From Streptomyces sennicomposti (GTDB lineage Bacteria; Actinomycetota; Actinomycetes; Streptomycetales; Streptomycetaceae), in NCBI RefSeq assembly GCF_019890635.1, contig NZ_JAIOAB010000008.1, positions 62,001 to 126,000 of the forward strand: a DNA stretch of 64,000 nt, written 5' to 3'. The notes under the pieces were generated by a model. It was not told where the DNA came from. It did no database searches and saw only the letters and a list, made by a program, of their open reading frames with translations. The translations under genes and the position numbers were made by a program. How positions within the stretch are numbered: the first letter of the stretch is position 1; each line of letters opens with the position of its first letter. Below are positions 54,847 through 63,356 of this stretch, piece after piece.

Positions 54847-55347
54847 TCAGCCGGCGCGGTGGCCGTTCTCCAGCTCCGCCGTGCCGCCGCCCTCGGTGAG
54901 GACCTCCAGAGCGGCCAGGACGCGGCGGCCGGTGGCGCCCGGCAGATGGGCGGCGAGGTCGCCCCGGTCGACCAGCCGCCAGGACAGCAGCTCCTCCTCC
55001 TGGAGCCGGATCGCCTTCAGCTCCTCCTCGGCGAGCACGCCGCCGTCGAAGAGGTACGCCACCAGCGGCGGCCGGCCGGCGCCGGGCACCCAGTCCACGG
55101 CGAGCAGACGGCCCAGCTCGCGGTCGAGGCCGATCTCCTCCAGGGTCTCGCGGCGCGCGCCCTGGCGCGGGGTCTCGCCCGTGTCCGACTCGATCGTGCC
55201 GCCCGGCAGCGCCCACCCCTCCCGGTAGTTCGGTTCGACCAGCAGCACCCGCCCCCGCTCGTCGCGGAAGAGGGCGGCGGCGGCGGAGAGGACACGGGGC
55301 AGGCCCGCGATGTACGTGGCGTAGTCCGGGATGTCTGGAGTGCTCAT
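54847..55347 (-). CDS. Nudix hydrolase
   Basis: 166 residues with a perfect Nudix box GX5EX7REUXEEXGU running from GGTIESDTGETPRQGARRET to LEEIGL (about residues 47-70). Flanks: RGRVLLVEPNYREGWALPGG before and RPPLVAYLFDGGVLAEEELK after. It hydrolyses a nucleoside-diphosphate-linked compound; the substrate is not predictable. A solitary gene, divergent from glycerate kinase. Confidence 0.9.
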   Translation of the reverse strand: MSTPDIPDYATYIAGLPRVLSAAAALFRDERGRVLLVEPNYREGWALPGGTIESDTGETPRQGARRETLEEIGLDRELGRLLAVDWVPGAGRPPLVAYLFDGGVLAEEELKAIRLQEEELLSWRLVDRGDLAAHLPGATGRRVLAALEVLTEGGGTAELENGHRAG

Positions 55348-55520
55348 CCTGGAAGGGTATCCAGCCGGACCCCCCGCCCCACCTGCTTGTGCCGGCCCGC
55401 ACGCTGTCCGCGCTTCTCAGGGGGCGGGCGGGGCATGACGGCGGGGGCGGTCGCCGGTTATGGTCGCAGCGGCGCGACTGGCCCCCGTGTGCGGGGCCCG
55501 GAGAGCAAGGGGAACGCAAG

Positions 55521-56672
55521 GTGGCGGACGCTGCAGTGCACGGCACCCGTGGGGTGCTGATTGCCGCGGACAAGTTCAAGGGCTCGCTGACGGCCGTGCA
55601 GGTCGCCGAGCGGGTGACGGCCGGGCTGCGCCGGGTCGTGCCGGACCTGGAGGTGGAGGCGCTGCCGGTCGCCGACGGCGGCGACGGCACGGTGGACGCG
55701 GCGGTCGCCGCCGGGTTCGAGCGCCGGGAGGTACGGGTCGCCGGTCCCCTCGGCGACGAGGTGACGGCCGCGTTCGCGCTGCGCGGCGACACGGCCGTGG
55801 TGGAGATGGCCGAGGCCAGCGGGCTGCAGCGGCTGCCCGCCGGGGTCTTCGCGCCGCTCACCGCCTCGACGTACGGCTCCGGAGAGCTGCTGCGGGCCGC
55901 GCTGGACGCGGGCGCGCGGACGATCGTGTTCGGCGTCGGCGGCAGCGCGACCACCGACGGCGGCGCGGGCATGCTGGCGGCGCTCGGGGCGCGGTTCCGC
56001 ACCGCGTCCGGAGAACCCGTCCCGCCCGGCGGCGGGGGACTGGCGTCCCTCGCGAGCGCGGATCTGTCCGGGCTGGACGAGCGGCTCGCCTCGGTCGAGT
56101 TCGTGCTCGCCAGCGACGTGGACAATCCGCTGACCGGGCCGAAGGGCGCGCCCGCGGTGTACGGGCCGCAGAAGGGCGCCTCGCCGGACGACGTGGCGGC
56201 GCTGGACGCGGCGCTCGCGCACTACGCGAAGGTGCTGGAGGAGACGATCGGGCCGAAGGCCGCCGAGTACGCCGCCTCGCCGGGGGCCGGCGCGGCGGGC
56301 GGCATCGGGTACGGCGCGCTGATCCTCGGGGCGCGGTTCCGCGCCGGGATCGACGTGATGCTGGACGTGCTCGGCTTCGCGCCGGCGCTGGAGCGGGCCT
56401 CGCTGGTGATCACCGGGGAGGGGTCGCTGGACGAGCAGACCCTGCACGGCAAGGCCCCGGCCGGGGTGGCCGCGGCCGCGCGGGCGGCGGGCAAGGAGGT
56501 CGTCGCGGTGTGCGGGCGGCTGGCGCTGCCGGCGGAGGCGGTGGGGCGGGCCGGGATCCGCCGGGCGTATCCGCTCACGGCCGTCGAGCCGGACGTGGCG
56601 AAGTGCATCGCGGACGCGGGCCCCATCCTGGAACGCGTCGCGGAACAGATCGCCCGGGACTTCCTGAGCTGA
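55521..56672 (+). CDS. Glycerate kinase (GlxK/GarK family)
   Basis: 383 residues from GTG 55521, with AAGGGGA about nine bases upstream. Family motifs: GVLIAADKFKGSLTAVQVAE, LPVADGGDGTVDA, VEMAEASGLQRL, FGVGGSATTDGGAGMLAALG, LASDVDNPLTGPKGAPAVYG, PGAGAAGGIGYGALI and LVITGEGSLDEQTLHGKAPA. It phosphorylates D-glycerate with ATP to 2- or 3-phosphoglycerate, feeding glyoxylate or sugar-acid breakdown into glycolysis. Monocistronic, closed by a strong terminator. Confidence 0.93.
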   Translation: MADAAVHGTRGVLIAADKFKGSLTAVQVAERVTAGLRRVVPDLEVEALPVADGGDGTVDAAVAAGFERREVRVAGPLGDEVTAAFALRGDTAVVEMAEASGLQRLPAGVFAPLTASTYGSGELLRAALDAGARTIVFGVGGSATTDGGAGMLAALGARFRTASGEPVPPGGGGLASLASADLSGLDERLASVEFVLASDVDNPLTGPKGAPAVYGPQKGASPDDVAALDAALAHYAKVLEETIGPKAAEYAASPGAGAAGGIGYGALILGARFRAGIDVMLDVLGFAPALERASLVITGEGSLDEQTLHGKAPAGVAAAARAAGKEVVAVCGRLALPAEAVGRAGIRRAYPLTAVEPDVAKCIADAGPILERVAEQIARDFLS

Positions 56673-56873
56673 GGGGGGGGGCTGGGCGCCGGGGATTCTC
56701 GCCCCCGCCGCCCCTACCTGTCCCGTACCCGGGGGCTGCCGCCCCCAGCCCCCGCCGTTCAGGGCGCGCGCTGAGTGTGCCAGGGCGCGCCGGAGACTCA
56801 GCGAGTCGGGTGGCGGTGGGCATAGGCCGGGGGTCTGGGGGGCGGAGCCCTCAGGGACGAGCACGCGCCACGC

Positions 56874-56910
56874 AGAAGGGCCCCGGACCGAACCGGTCCG
56901 GGGCCCTTCT
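56874..56910. terminator. Strong bidirectional terminator
   Basis: 17-bp perfect stem starting AGAAGGGCCCCGGACC, loop AAC, between the convergent glycerate kinase and pssA genes (24 bases from the pssA stop). Flanking bases give an A-run/T-run-poor but very stable hairpin. Confidence 0.92.
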
Positions 56911-56934
56911 CAGGTGTGCGTCACGAGCGGAGCG

Positions 56935-57789
56935 TCACGGCAGCTGCGCCGCCCGCGCCTCGCGACGGTTGTCGCGGAAGTTGTTCACCCGGCGTGCCGT
57001 GGCGAACAACGGGATCACCGCGCCCATGACCAGCTGCAGCGCACAGCCGGTCTGCAGGAGCAGCTGCCCGCTGGGGGCGTCGAACGCCCACCCGGCGAGC
57101 AGCCCCATCGACAGCACGATCCAGGCGAGCATCGCACCGGCGAGCCGGCCCCGCGGCTTGGGGTACTCCACGCGGCTCACCATCAGCCACGCCGTGCCGA
57201 GGATCGCCAGCAGCGTCGCCACGAAGGGCAGCTCCAGCAGCACGATGGAGACCACCGTCAGCGCCCCGAAGGGCGAGGGCATGCCCTGGAACATGCCGTC
57301 CTTCAACGTCACGCAGGAGAATCTCGCGAGCCGCAGCACCACCGCCAGCAGCACCACGATCGCCCCGAGCGCGGCCACCCTCTGGTGCGCGTCGTCGGCG
57401 ACCATGCCGTAGACGAGGACGAAGTACGCCGGGGCCAGACCGAAGCTGATCAGGTCGGAGAGGTTGTCCAGTTCCGCGCCCATGGGGGAGGAGCGCAGCT
57501 TGCGGGCCACCAGTCCGTCGAACAGGTCGAAGACGGCCGCGCACAGCATCAGGATGACCGCCGTGGCGGCGCTGTGCCGGGCCATGCCGTTCTCCTGGCT
57601 CCCGGTGAGGTGCGGGATCAGGATGCCGGTGGTGGTGAAGTACACGGCCATGAAGCCGCAGGTCGCGTTGCCCAGGGTGAGGGTGTCCGCTATCGACAGC
57701 CGGAGCGAGAGAGGCATCTCCTCCTCGTCGTCCAGCTCGTCGGCCTCGGGCACCCAGCCGGCCTGGGTGTCTGGATCAATCACGGTCAA
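56935..57789 (-). CDS. pssA: CDP-diacylglycerol--serine O-phosphatidyltransferase
   Basis: 284 residues. An acidic N-terminal tail (ADELDDEEEMP) precedes seven to eight membrane helices. The CDP-alcohol phosphotransferase motif DGLVARKLRSSPMGAELDNL then SD (DG-x2-AR-x8-G-x3-D-x3-D) is complete around residue 90. It makes phosphatidylserine from CDP-diacylglycerol and serine in the membrane. The gene overlaps the end of psd by 14 bases, so the two are coupled; together they produce phosphatidylethanolamine. Confidence 0.94.
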   Translation of the reverse strand: MTVIDPDTQAGWVPEADELDDEEEMPLSLRLSIADTLTLGNATCGFMAVYFTTTGILIPHLTGSQENGMARHSAATAVILMLCAAVFDLFDGLVARKLRSSPMGAELDNLSDLISFGLAPAYFVLVYGMVADDAHQRVAALGAIVVLLAVVLRLARFSCVTLKDGMFQGMPSPFGALTVVSIVLLELPFVATLLAILGTAWLMVSRVEYPKPRGRLAGAMLAWIVLSMGLLAGWAFDAPSGQLLLQTGCALQLVMGAVIPLFATARRVNNFRDNRREARAAQLP

Positions 57790-58432
57790 TGCGAGTCACC
57801 CCAGCCACGGTCTTCTGACCGACCTCGACGGCGACCTCCACGCCCTCGGGCAGATAGAGGTCCACCCGCGAGCCGAAGCGGATCAGGCCGACCCGCTCGC
57901 CCTGCTCGACCTTGGTGCCCGACGGGATGTACGGGACGATGCGGCGGGCCACGGCGCCGGCGATCTGGATCATCTCGATGTCACCGAGTTCGGTGTCGAA
58001 GTGCCAGACCACCCGCTCGTTGTTCTCGCTCTCCTTGTTGAACGCCGGGACGAACCCACCGGGGATGTGCTCGACCGAGGTGACCGTGCCGGCGAGCGGG
58101 GCGCGGTTCACGTGGACGTTCAGCGGGCTCATGAAGATGGCGACGCGGGTGCGGCCGTCCTTCCACGGCATGATGCTCTGCACCACTCCGTCGGCGGGCG
58201 AGACGACCCGGCCCTGGGTGATCTCGCGCTCGGGGTCGCGGAAGAACCACAGCATCCCCGCCGCGAGCGCGGTGGCGGGGACGGCCACGGCCTTGGCCAC
58301 GCCCGAGCGGCGGGCGCGGACAAGGCTGACGGCTGCGGTGGCGACGGTCGGCAGAAGCCACGGCGATGCTCCGCGCGCGAGGCGTACGCCGGCGAGGCTG
58401 TCGCGAGGTGCAGAGGTTTGGCTGTGGGGCAT
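57776..58432 (-). CDS. psd: Phosphatidylserine decarboxylase, short archaeal/actinobacterial type
   Basis: 218 residues. An N-terminal membrane anchor region (AVAVPATALAAGMLWFFRDP) leads to the PSD core: RVVSPADGVVQSI, AIFMSPLNVHVNRAP, ESENNERVVWHF, and the self-cleavage site IRFGSRVDLYLPEG, where Gly-Ser generates the pyruvoyl group. It decarboxylates phosphatidylserine to phosphatidylethanolamine. It is the first gene of the psd-pssA unit; acd of the ethylmalonyl-CoA operon ends 171 bp upstream with its own terminator. Confidence 0.94.
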   Translation of the reverse strand: MPHSQTSAPRDSLAGVRLARGASPWLLPTVATAAVSLVRARRSGVAKAVAVPATALAAGMLWFFRDPEREITQGRVVSPADGVVQSIMPWKDGRTRVAIFMSPLNVHVNRAPLAGTVTSVEHIPGGFVPAFNKESENNERVVWHFDTELGDIEMIQIAGAVARRIVPYIPSGTKVEQGERVGLIRFGSRVDLYLPEGVEVAVEVGQKTVAGVTRIDRD

Positions 58433-58557
58433 GGATGACCTTCGTAGCGGATGATGCCGCGCTGTTCGACGGGGGACGGCGGCTTTCCGCGATCGTAGCG
58501 GTTAAGGGCCACAACTGGGTAAGCCGGGAAGCCGAGTCGGCGGCCGGTAACCGCTGA

Positions 58558-58592
58558 CGGGGTGTGATCTTCTTCTCGGCGAAAACACCCCG
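58558..58592 (-). terminator. Hairpin terminator of the ethylmalonyl-CoA operon
   Basis: 8-bp arms CGGGGTGT / ACACCCCG, 19-base loop with a small TTC/GAA inner pair, 11 bases after the acd stop on the minus strand. Confidence 0.65.
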
Positions 58593-58603
58593 TACGCGGA
58601 CAA

Positions 58604-59809
58604 TCAGCCTTGGAACCGATACTCTTCGAGCAGCCTGCGGCCGATGATCATTTTCTGGATCTCGGCGGTACCTTCACCGATGAGCAGCATCGGCGCCTCG
58701 CGGTAGAGGCGCTCGATCTCGTACTCCTTGGAGAAGCCGTATCCGCCGTGGATACGGAAGGCGTCTTCCACGACCTCCTTGCAGTACTCCGAGGCCAGGT
58801 ACTTGGCCATACCGGCCTCGAGGTCGTTGCGCTGCCCGGAGTCCTTCTTGCGGGCCGCGTTCACCATCATGGCATGCGCGGCCTCGACCTTGGTGGCCAT
58901 TTCGGCCAGTTTGAACTGAATGGCCTGATGCTGGGCGATCGGCTTGCCGAAGGTGCTGCGCTGCTGGGCGTACCGCACACCCAGCTCGAAGGCACGCTGC
59001 GCGACACCGCAGCCACGGGCCGCCACGTTCACCCGGCCGACCTCGACGCCGTCCATCATCTGGTAGAAGCCCCGGCCGGTGACCCCGCCGAGCACGCGGT
59101 CCGCGGGAATGCGCAGGCCGTCCATGATCAGCTCGGTGGTGTCGACGCCCTTGTAGCCCATCTTGTCGATCTTCCCGGGGATGGTGAGGCCGGGCCGGAC
59201 CTCGCCGAAGCCGGGCTCCTTCTCCACCAGGAAGGTCGTCATGGACCTGTGCGGCGCGGTGCCCTCGGGGTGACCTTCGTCACTTCGGACCAGGACCGCG
59301 ACGAGCGACGAGGTGCCGCCGTTGGTCAGCCACATCTTCTGGCCGGTCAGGACGTACTCGTCGCCGTCCTTGACCGCCTTGGAGGAGATGGCCGACACGT
59401 CCGAGCCGAGCGCCGGCTCCGACATCGAGAACGCGCCCCGGATGTCGCCGGCCGCCATCCTCGGCAGGAAGTGGTCCTTCTGCTCCTGCGTGCCGTGCTG
59501 CTTGAGCATGTACGCGACGATGAAGTGGGTGTTGATGATTCCGGACACCGACATCCAGCCGCGGGCGATCTCCTCCACGCACAGCGCGTACGTCAGCAGA
59601 GACTCGCCCAGGCCCCCGTACTCCTCGGGGATCATCAGGCCGAAGAGGCCGAGTTCCTTCAGTCCGTCCACGATCTGCTGGGGGTACTCGTCGCGGTGCT
59701 CCAGCTCGGTCGCGACCGGGATGATCTCCTTGTCCACGAAGTCGCGGACGGTGGAGAGGATCTCCTGCTGGACGTCCGTGAGGCCGTGGGTCTGGGCGAG
59801 ACGGCTCAT
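58604..59809 (-). CDS. Acyl-CoA dehydrogenase, probable (2S)-methylsuccinyl-CoA dehydrogenase
   Basis: 401 residues from ATG 59809. ACAD signatures: FGLMIPEEYGGLG, GAFSMSEPALGSDVSAISSK, GQKMWLTNG, QHQAIQFKLAEMATKVEAAH and IHGGYGFSKEYEIERLYREA. The catalytic base is the Glu in LIGEGTAEIQK. As the last gene of a ccr-meaA-citE-maoC-acd operon it most likely oxidises methylsuccinyl-CoA to mesaconyl-CoA in the ethylmalonyl-CoA pathway. The start lies two bases after the maoC stop. Confidence 0.9.
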   Translation of the reverse strand: MSRLAQTHGLTDVQQEILSTVRDFVDKEIIPVATELEHRDEYPQQIVDGLKELGLFGLMIPEEYGGLGESLLTYALCVEEIARGWMSVSGIINTHFIVAYMLKQHGTQEQKDHFLPRMAAGDIRGAFSMSEPALGSDVSAISSKAVKDGDEYVLTGQKMWLTNGGTSSLVAVLVRSDEGHPEGTAPHRSMTTFLVEKEPGFGEVRPGLTIPGKIDKMGYKGVDTTELIMDGLRIPADRVLGGVTGRGFYQMMDGVEVGRVNVAARGCGVAQRAFELGVRYAQQRSTFGKPIAQHQAIQFKLAEMATKVEAAHAMMVNAARKKDSGQRNDLEAGMAKYLASEYCKEVVEDAFRIHGGYGFSKEYEIERLYREAPMLLIGEGTAEIQKMIIGRRLLEEYRFQG

Positions 59810-59811
59810 CT

Positions 59812-60324
59812 CTACTTCTCCTGCGCCTTCAGCTCCGGGCGGCCGGGCTGCTCGCCGCCGCGCTCCTTGATGTACGTCTCGGTCGGCACCATCACCTTGC
59901 GGCGGAAGACGCACACGAGGGTGCCGTCCTGCTTGTAGCCCTTGGTCTCGACGTGCACGATGCCGCGGTCGTTCTTCGACTTCGACGGCCACTTGTCCAG
60001 CACGGTCGTCTCGCCGTAGATCGTGTCGCCGTGGAAGGTCGGCGCCACGTGCCTGAGCGACTCGATCTCCAGGTTGGCGATCGCCTTGCCGGAGACGTCC
60101 GGGACGGACATGCCGAGCAGCAGGGAGTAGATGTAGTTGCCCACGACGACGTTCTTGCCGAAGTCGGTCGTCGACTCGGCGTAGTTCGCGTCCATGTGGA
60201 GCGGGTGGTGGTTCATGGTGAGCAGACAGAAGAGGTGGTCGTCGTACTCCGTGACCGTCTTCCCGGGCCAGTGCTTGTAGACGGCCCCGACCTCGAACTC
60301 CTCGTAGGTGCGTCCGAACTGCAT
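59812..60324 (-). CDS. MaoC-family dehydratase, probable mesaconyl-CoA hydratase
   Basis: 170 residues, single hot-dog domain: MQFGRTYEEFEVGAVYKHWP, EYDDHLFCLLTMNHHPLHMD (hydratase motif with Asp and His), GKNVVVGNYIYSLLLGMSV and APTFHGDTIYGETTVLDKWP. Known mesaconyl-CoA hydratases of proteobacteria are about twice this length, so this is the short actinobacterial form. It would hydrate mesaconyl-CoA to beta-methylmalyl-CoA, the substrate of the CitE-like lyase encoded just upstream (gap of five bases). Confidence 0.85.
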   Translation of the reverse strand: MQFGRTYEEFEVGAVYKHWPGKTVTEYDDHLFCLLTMNHHPLHMDANYAESTTDFGKNVVVGNYIYSLLLGMSVPDVSGKAIANLEIESLRHVAPTFHGDTIYGETTVLDKWPSKSKNDRGIVHVETKGYKQDGTLVCVFRRKVMVPTETYIKERGGEQPGRPELKAQEK

Positions 60325-60329
60325 CGCGC

Positions 60330-61295
60330 TCAGGCCTCCGGGATCTCGAACTTCGACGTGCGCCGCATGCCGGCCGCCCGCCCCTTGCCCGCGATGACCA
60401 GGGCCATCTTGCGGCTGGCCTCGTCGATCATCTCGTCGCCGAGCATCGCCGAGCCCTTCTTGCCGCCCGCCTCGGACGTGCAGTACTCGTACGCGTCCAG
60501 GATCAGCTCGGCGTGGTCGTAGTCCTCCTGGGAGGGCGAGAACACCTCGTTGGCCGCGTCCACCTGGCCGGGGTGCAGCACCCACTTGCCGTCGAAGCCG
60601 AGCGCGGCGGCGCGGCCGGCCACCTCGCGGAAGCCGTCGACGTTGCGGATCTGGAGGTAGGGGCCGTCGATCGCCTGGAGGTCGTTGGCGCGCGCGGCCA
60701 TCAGGATCTTCATCAGGATGTAGTGGTAGGCGTCCGCCGGGTAGCCGGGCGGCTGCTCGCCCACGACCAGCGACTTCATGTTGATCGACGCCATGAAGTC
60801 GGCCGGGCCGAAGATGATCGTCTCGATGCGCGGGGAGGCCTGCGCGATCTCGTTGACGTTGTTGAGGCCCTGGGCGTTCTCGATCTGCGCCTCGATGCCG
60901 ATCCGGCCGACCTCGAAGCCCATGGTCTTCTCGATCTGGGTGAGCAGCAGATCGAGGGCGACGACCTGCTGGGCGTTCTGCACCTTCGGCAGCATGATGC
61001 AGTCGAGGTTCGGGCCGGCCCCCTCGACCACCGTCACGACGTCCCGGTACGTCCACTCGGTCGTCCAGTCGTTGACGCGCACGACCCTGGTCTTGCCCGT
61101 CCAGTCGCCCTCGTTGAGGAACTTGACGATGGTGTGCCGCGCCTCGGGCTTGGCCAGCGGCGCGCAGGCGTCCTCCAGGTCCAGGAAGACCTGGTCGGCG
61201 GGCAGGCCCTGCGCCTTCTCCAGGAAGCGCGGGTTGCTGCCGGGGACCGCCAGACACGAGCGCCGCGGGCGCAGGCGGTTGACAGGCGTCGTCAT
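60330..61295 (-). CDS. HpcH/HpaI (CitE-like) CoA lyase, probable beta-methylmalyl-CoA/malyl-CoA lyase
   Basis: 321 residues. CitE-fold motifs: RRSCLAVPGSNPRFLEKAQG, VFLDLEDACAPLAKPEAR, IMLPKVQNAQQV, IEAQIENAQGLNNVNEIAQA (metal Glu), IIFGPADFMASI (metal Asp) and GFDGKWVLHPGQVDAANEVF. In the ethylmalonyl-CoA pathway this enzyme cleaves beta-methylmalyl-CoA to glyoxylate and propionyl-CoA. The start overlaps the meaA stop (ATGA), and maoC follows within five bases. Confidence 0.92.
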   Translation of the reverse strand: MTTPVNRLRPRRSCLAVPGSNPRFLEKAQGLPADQVFLDLEDACAPLAKPEARHTIVKFLNEGDWTGKTRVVRVNDWTTEWTYRDVVTVVEGAGPNLDCIMLPKVQNAQQVVALDLLLTQIEKTMGFEVGRIGIEAQIENAQGLNNVNEIAQASPRIETIIFGPADFMASINMKSLVVGEQPPGYPADAYHYILMKILMAARANDLQAIDGPYLQIRNVDGFREVAGRAAALGFDGKWVLHPGQVDAANEVFSPSQEDYDHAELILDAYEYCTSEAGGKKGSAMLGDEMIDEASRKMALVIAGKGRAAGMRRTSKFEIPEA

Positions 61296-63340
61296 GCGGG
61301 GACCTCCAGGGGGTCGAGCTTGTTCGCTTTCCGGATCTCGTCGACGATCGCGCCGATGATGCCGGTGATGTCGAAGTCCTTCGGGGTGAAGACGGCGGCC
61401 ACGCCGGCGGCCCGCAGGTCTTCGGCGTCACCGTTCGGGATGATGCCACCGGCGATCACCGGAATATCTGTGGCACCGGCCACACGCAGCCGCTCCAGCA
61501 CGTCCGGCACCAGCTGCGCGTGCGAGCCGGACAGGATGGACAGGCCCACCGCGTGCACGTCCTCGGCCAGGGCGGCGTCCACGATCTGCTCCGGGGTGAG
61601 CCGGATGCCCTGGTAGACCACCTCGAAGCCGGCGTCGCGGGCCCGCACGGCGATCTGCTCGGCACCGTTGGAGTGGCCGTCCAGGCCCGGCTTGCCGACC
61701 AGGAAGCGCAGTTTGCCCACCCCGAGGTCCTGGGCCGTCAGCTCCACCTTGCGGCGCACCTCCGACAGGGCCGAGCCCGCCTCGGCGGTGACCGCCACCG
61801 GCGCCGAGGACACCCCGGTCGGCGCCCGGAACTCGCCGAACACCTCGCGCAGCGCCCCGGCCCACTCGCCGGTCGTGACGCCCGCGCGGGCGCACTCCAG
61901 GGTGGCCTCCATCAGGTTCTCGGTGCCCTTGGCGGCCTCCTTCAGCCGCTCCAGCGCCTTGCAGGGGCGCGGGTGGTTGAAGGGCGGCTGGTAGCGGGTG
62001 TCGCGCCAGTTCTGCAGCGCGGCGATCACCCGTGCCTCGACCGCCGGGTCGACCGTCTGGATCGCGGTGTCCAGATCGGCCGTGAGCGGGTTGGGCTCGG
62101 TGCCCTCGAAGATGTTGACGCCGACGATCTTCTCCTGGCCCGACTCGATCCGGGCCCGGCGCTCGGCGTGCGAGGCGACCAGCTGGGACTTGAGGTAGCC
62201 GGACTCCACGGCGGCCATCGCGCCGCCCAGCTCCTGGATGTGGTCGATCTCGGCGAGCACCTCCTCGACCAGGCCGGCCACCTTCGCCTCGATCACCTTC
62301 GAGCCCTCGAAGATGTCGTCGTACTCCAGCAGGTCGCTCTCGTAAGCGAGCACCTGCTGGATGCGCAGGGACCACTGCTGGTCCCAGGGGCGGGGCAGGC
62401 CGAGCGCCTCGTTCCAGGCGGGCAGCTGCACGGCGCGTGCGCGGGCGTCCTTGGAGAGGGTGACGGCCAGCATCTCCAGCACGATCCGCTGGACGTTGTT
62501 CTCCGGCTGCGCCTCGGTCAGCCCGAGGGAGTTGACCTGGACGCCGTAGCGGAAGCGGCGGTGCTTGGGGTTCTCGATGCCGTACCGCTCGCGGGTGATC
62601 TTGTCCCAGATGCGGCCGAACGCCCGCATCTTGCACATCTCCTCGACGAAGCGCACGCCCGCGTTCACGAAGAAGGAGATCCGCGCCACCACGTCGCCCA
62701 TGCGCTCCTCGGGCACCTGGCCCGAGTCGCGCACGGCGTCCAGGACGGCGATCGCGGTGGACATCGCGTACGCGATCTCCTGCACCGGCGTGGCCCCGGC
62801 CTCCTGCAGGTGGTAGCTGCAGATGTTGATCGGGTTCCACTTCGGGATGTGGGAGACCGTGTACGCGATCATGTCCGTCGTCAGCCGGAGCGACGGCCCG
62901 GGCGGGAACACGTGCGTCCCGCGCGAGAGGTACTCCTTGACGATGTCGTTCTGGGTCGTGCCCTGGAGCTTGGTGATGTCCGCGCCCTGCTCCTCGGCGA
63001 CGACCTGGTAGAGCGCCAGCAGCCACATGGCGGTGGCGTTGATCGTCATCGAGGTGTTCATCTGCTCCAGGGGGATGTCCTGGAACAGCCGGCGCATGTC
63101 ACCGAGGTGCCCGATCGGCACACCCACCCGGCCGACCTCGCCGCGGGCGAGGATGTGGTCGGAGTCGTAGCCGGTCTGCGTCGGCAGGTCGAACGCCACC
63201 GACAGACCCGTCTGACCCTTGGCGAGGTTGCGCCGGTACAGCTCGTTGGACGCCTCGGCCGTGGAGTGACCGGCGTACGTGCGCATGAGCCACGGCCGGT
63301 CCTTCTCCCGCCGGTCCCCGGCAGGCTGACGCTCAGTCAT
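61292..63340 (-). CDS. meaA: Ethylmalonyl-CoA mutase (coenzyme B12-dependent)
   Basis: 682 residues with catalytic and cobalamin domains in one chain. The N-terminal barrel has RTYAGHSTAEASNELYRRNL, GLSVAFDLPTQTGYDSDH, GTTQNDIVKEYLSRGTHVFP and FRYGVQVNSLGLTEAQPENN. The C-terminal B12-binding domain has the DxHxxG motif in KPGLDGHSNGAEQIAVRARD (about residue 575), then GLSILSGSHAQLVPDVLERL. The form matches MeaA/Ecm, which converts ethylmalonyl-CoA to methylsuccinyl-CoA. It lies 16 bp after ccr, the same order as the known Streptomyces ccr-meaA locus. Confidence 0.94.
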   Translation of the reverse strand: MTERQPAGDRREKDRPWLMRTYAGHSTAEASNELYRRNLAKGQTGLSVAFDLPTQTGYDSDHILARGEVGRVGVPIGHLGDMRRLFQDIPLEQMNTSMTINATAMWLLALYQVVAEEQGADITKLQGTTQNDIVKEYLSRGTHVFPPGPSLRLTTDMIAYTVSHIPKWNPINICSYHLQEAGATPVQEIAYAMSTAIAVLDAVRDSGQVPEERMGDVVARISFFVNAGVRFVEEMCKMRAFGRIWDKITRERYGIENPKHRRFRYGVQVNSLGLTEAQPENNVQRIVLEMLAVTLSKDARARAVQLPAWNEALGLPRPWDQQWSLRIQQVLAYESDLLEYDDIFEGSKVIEAKVAGLVEEVLAEIDHIQELGGAMAAVESGYLKSQLVASHAERRARIESGQEKIVGVNIFEGTEPNPLTADLDTAIQTVDPAVEARVIAALQNWRDTRYQPPFNHPRPCKALERLKEAAKGTENLMEATLECARAGVTTGEWAGALREVFGEFRAPTGVSSAPVAVTAEAGSALSEVRRKVELTAQDLGVGKLRFLVGKPGLDGHSNGAEQIAVRARDAGFEVVYQGIRLTPEQIVDAALAEDVHAVGLSILSGSHAQLVPDVLERLRVAGATDIPVIAGGIIPNGDAEDLRAAGVAAVFTPKDFDITGIIGAIVDEIRKANKLDPLEVPA

Positions 63341-63356
63341 GTATGACCTCGGTGTC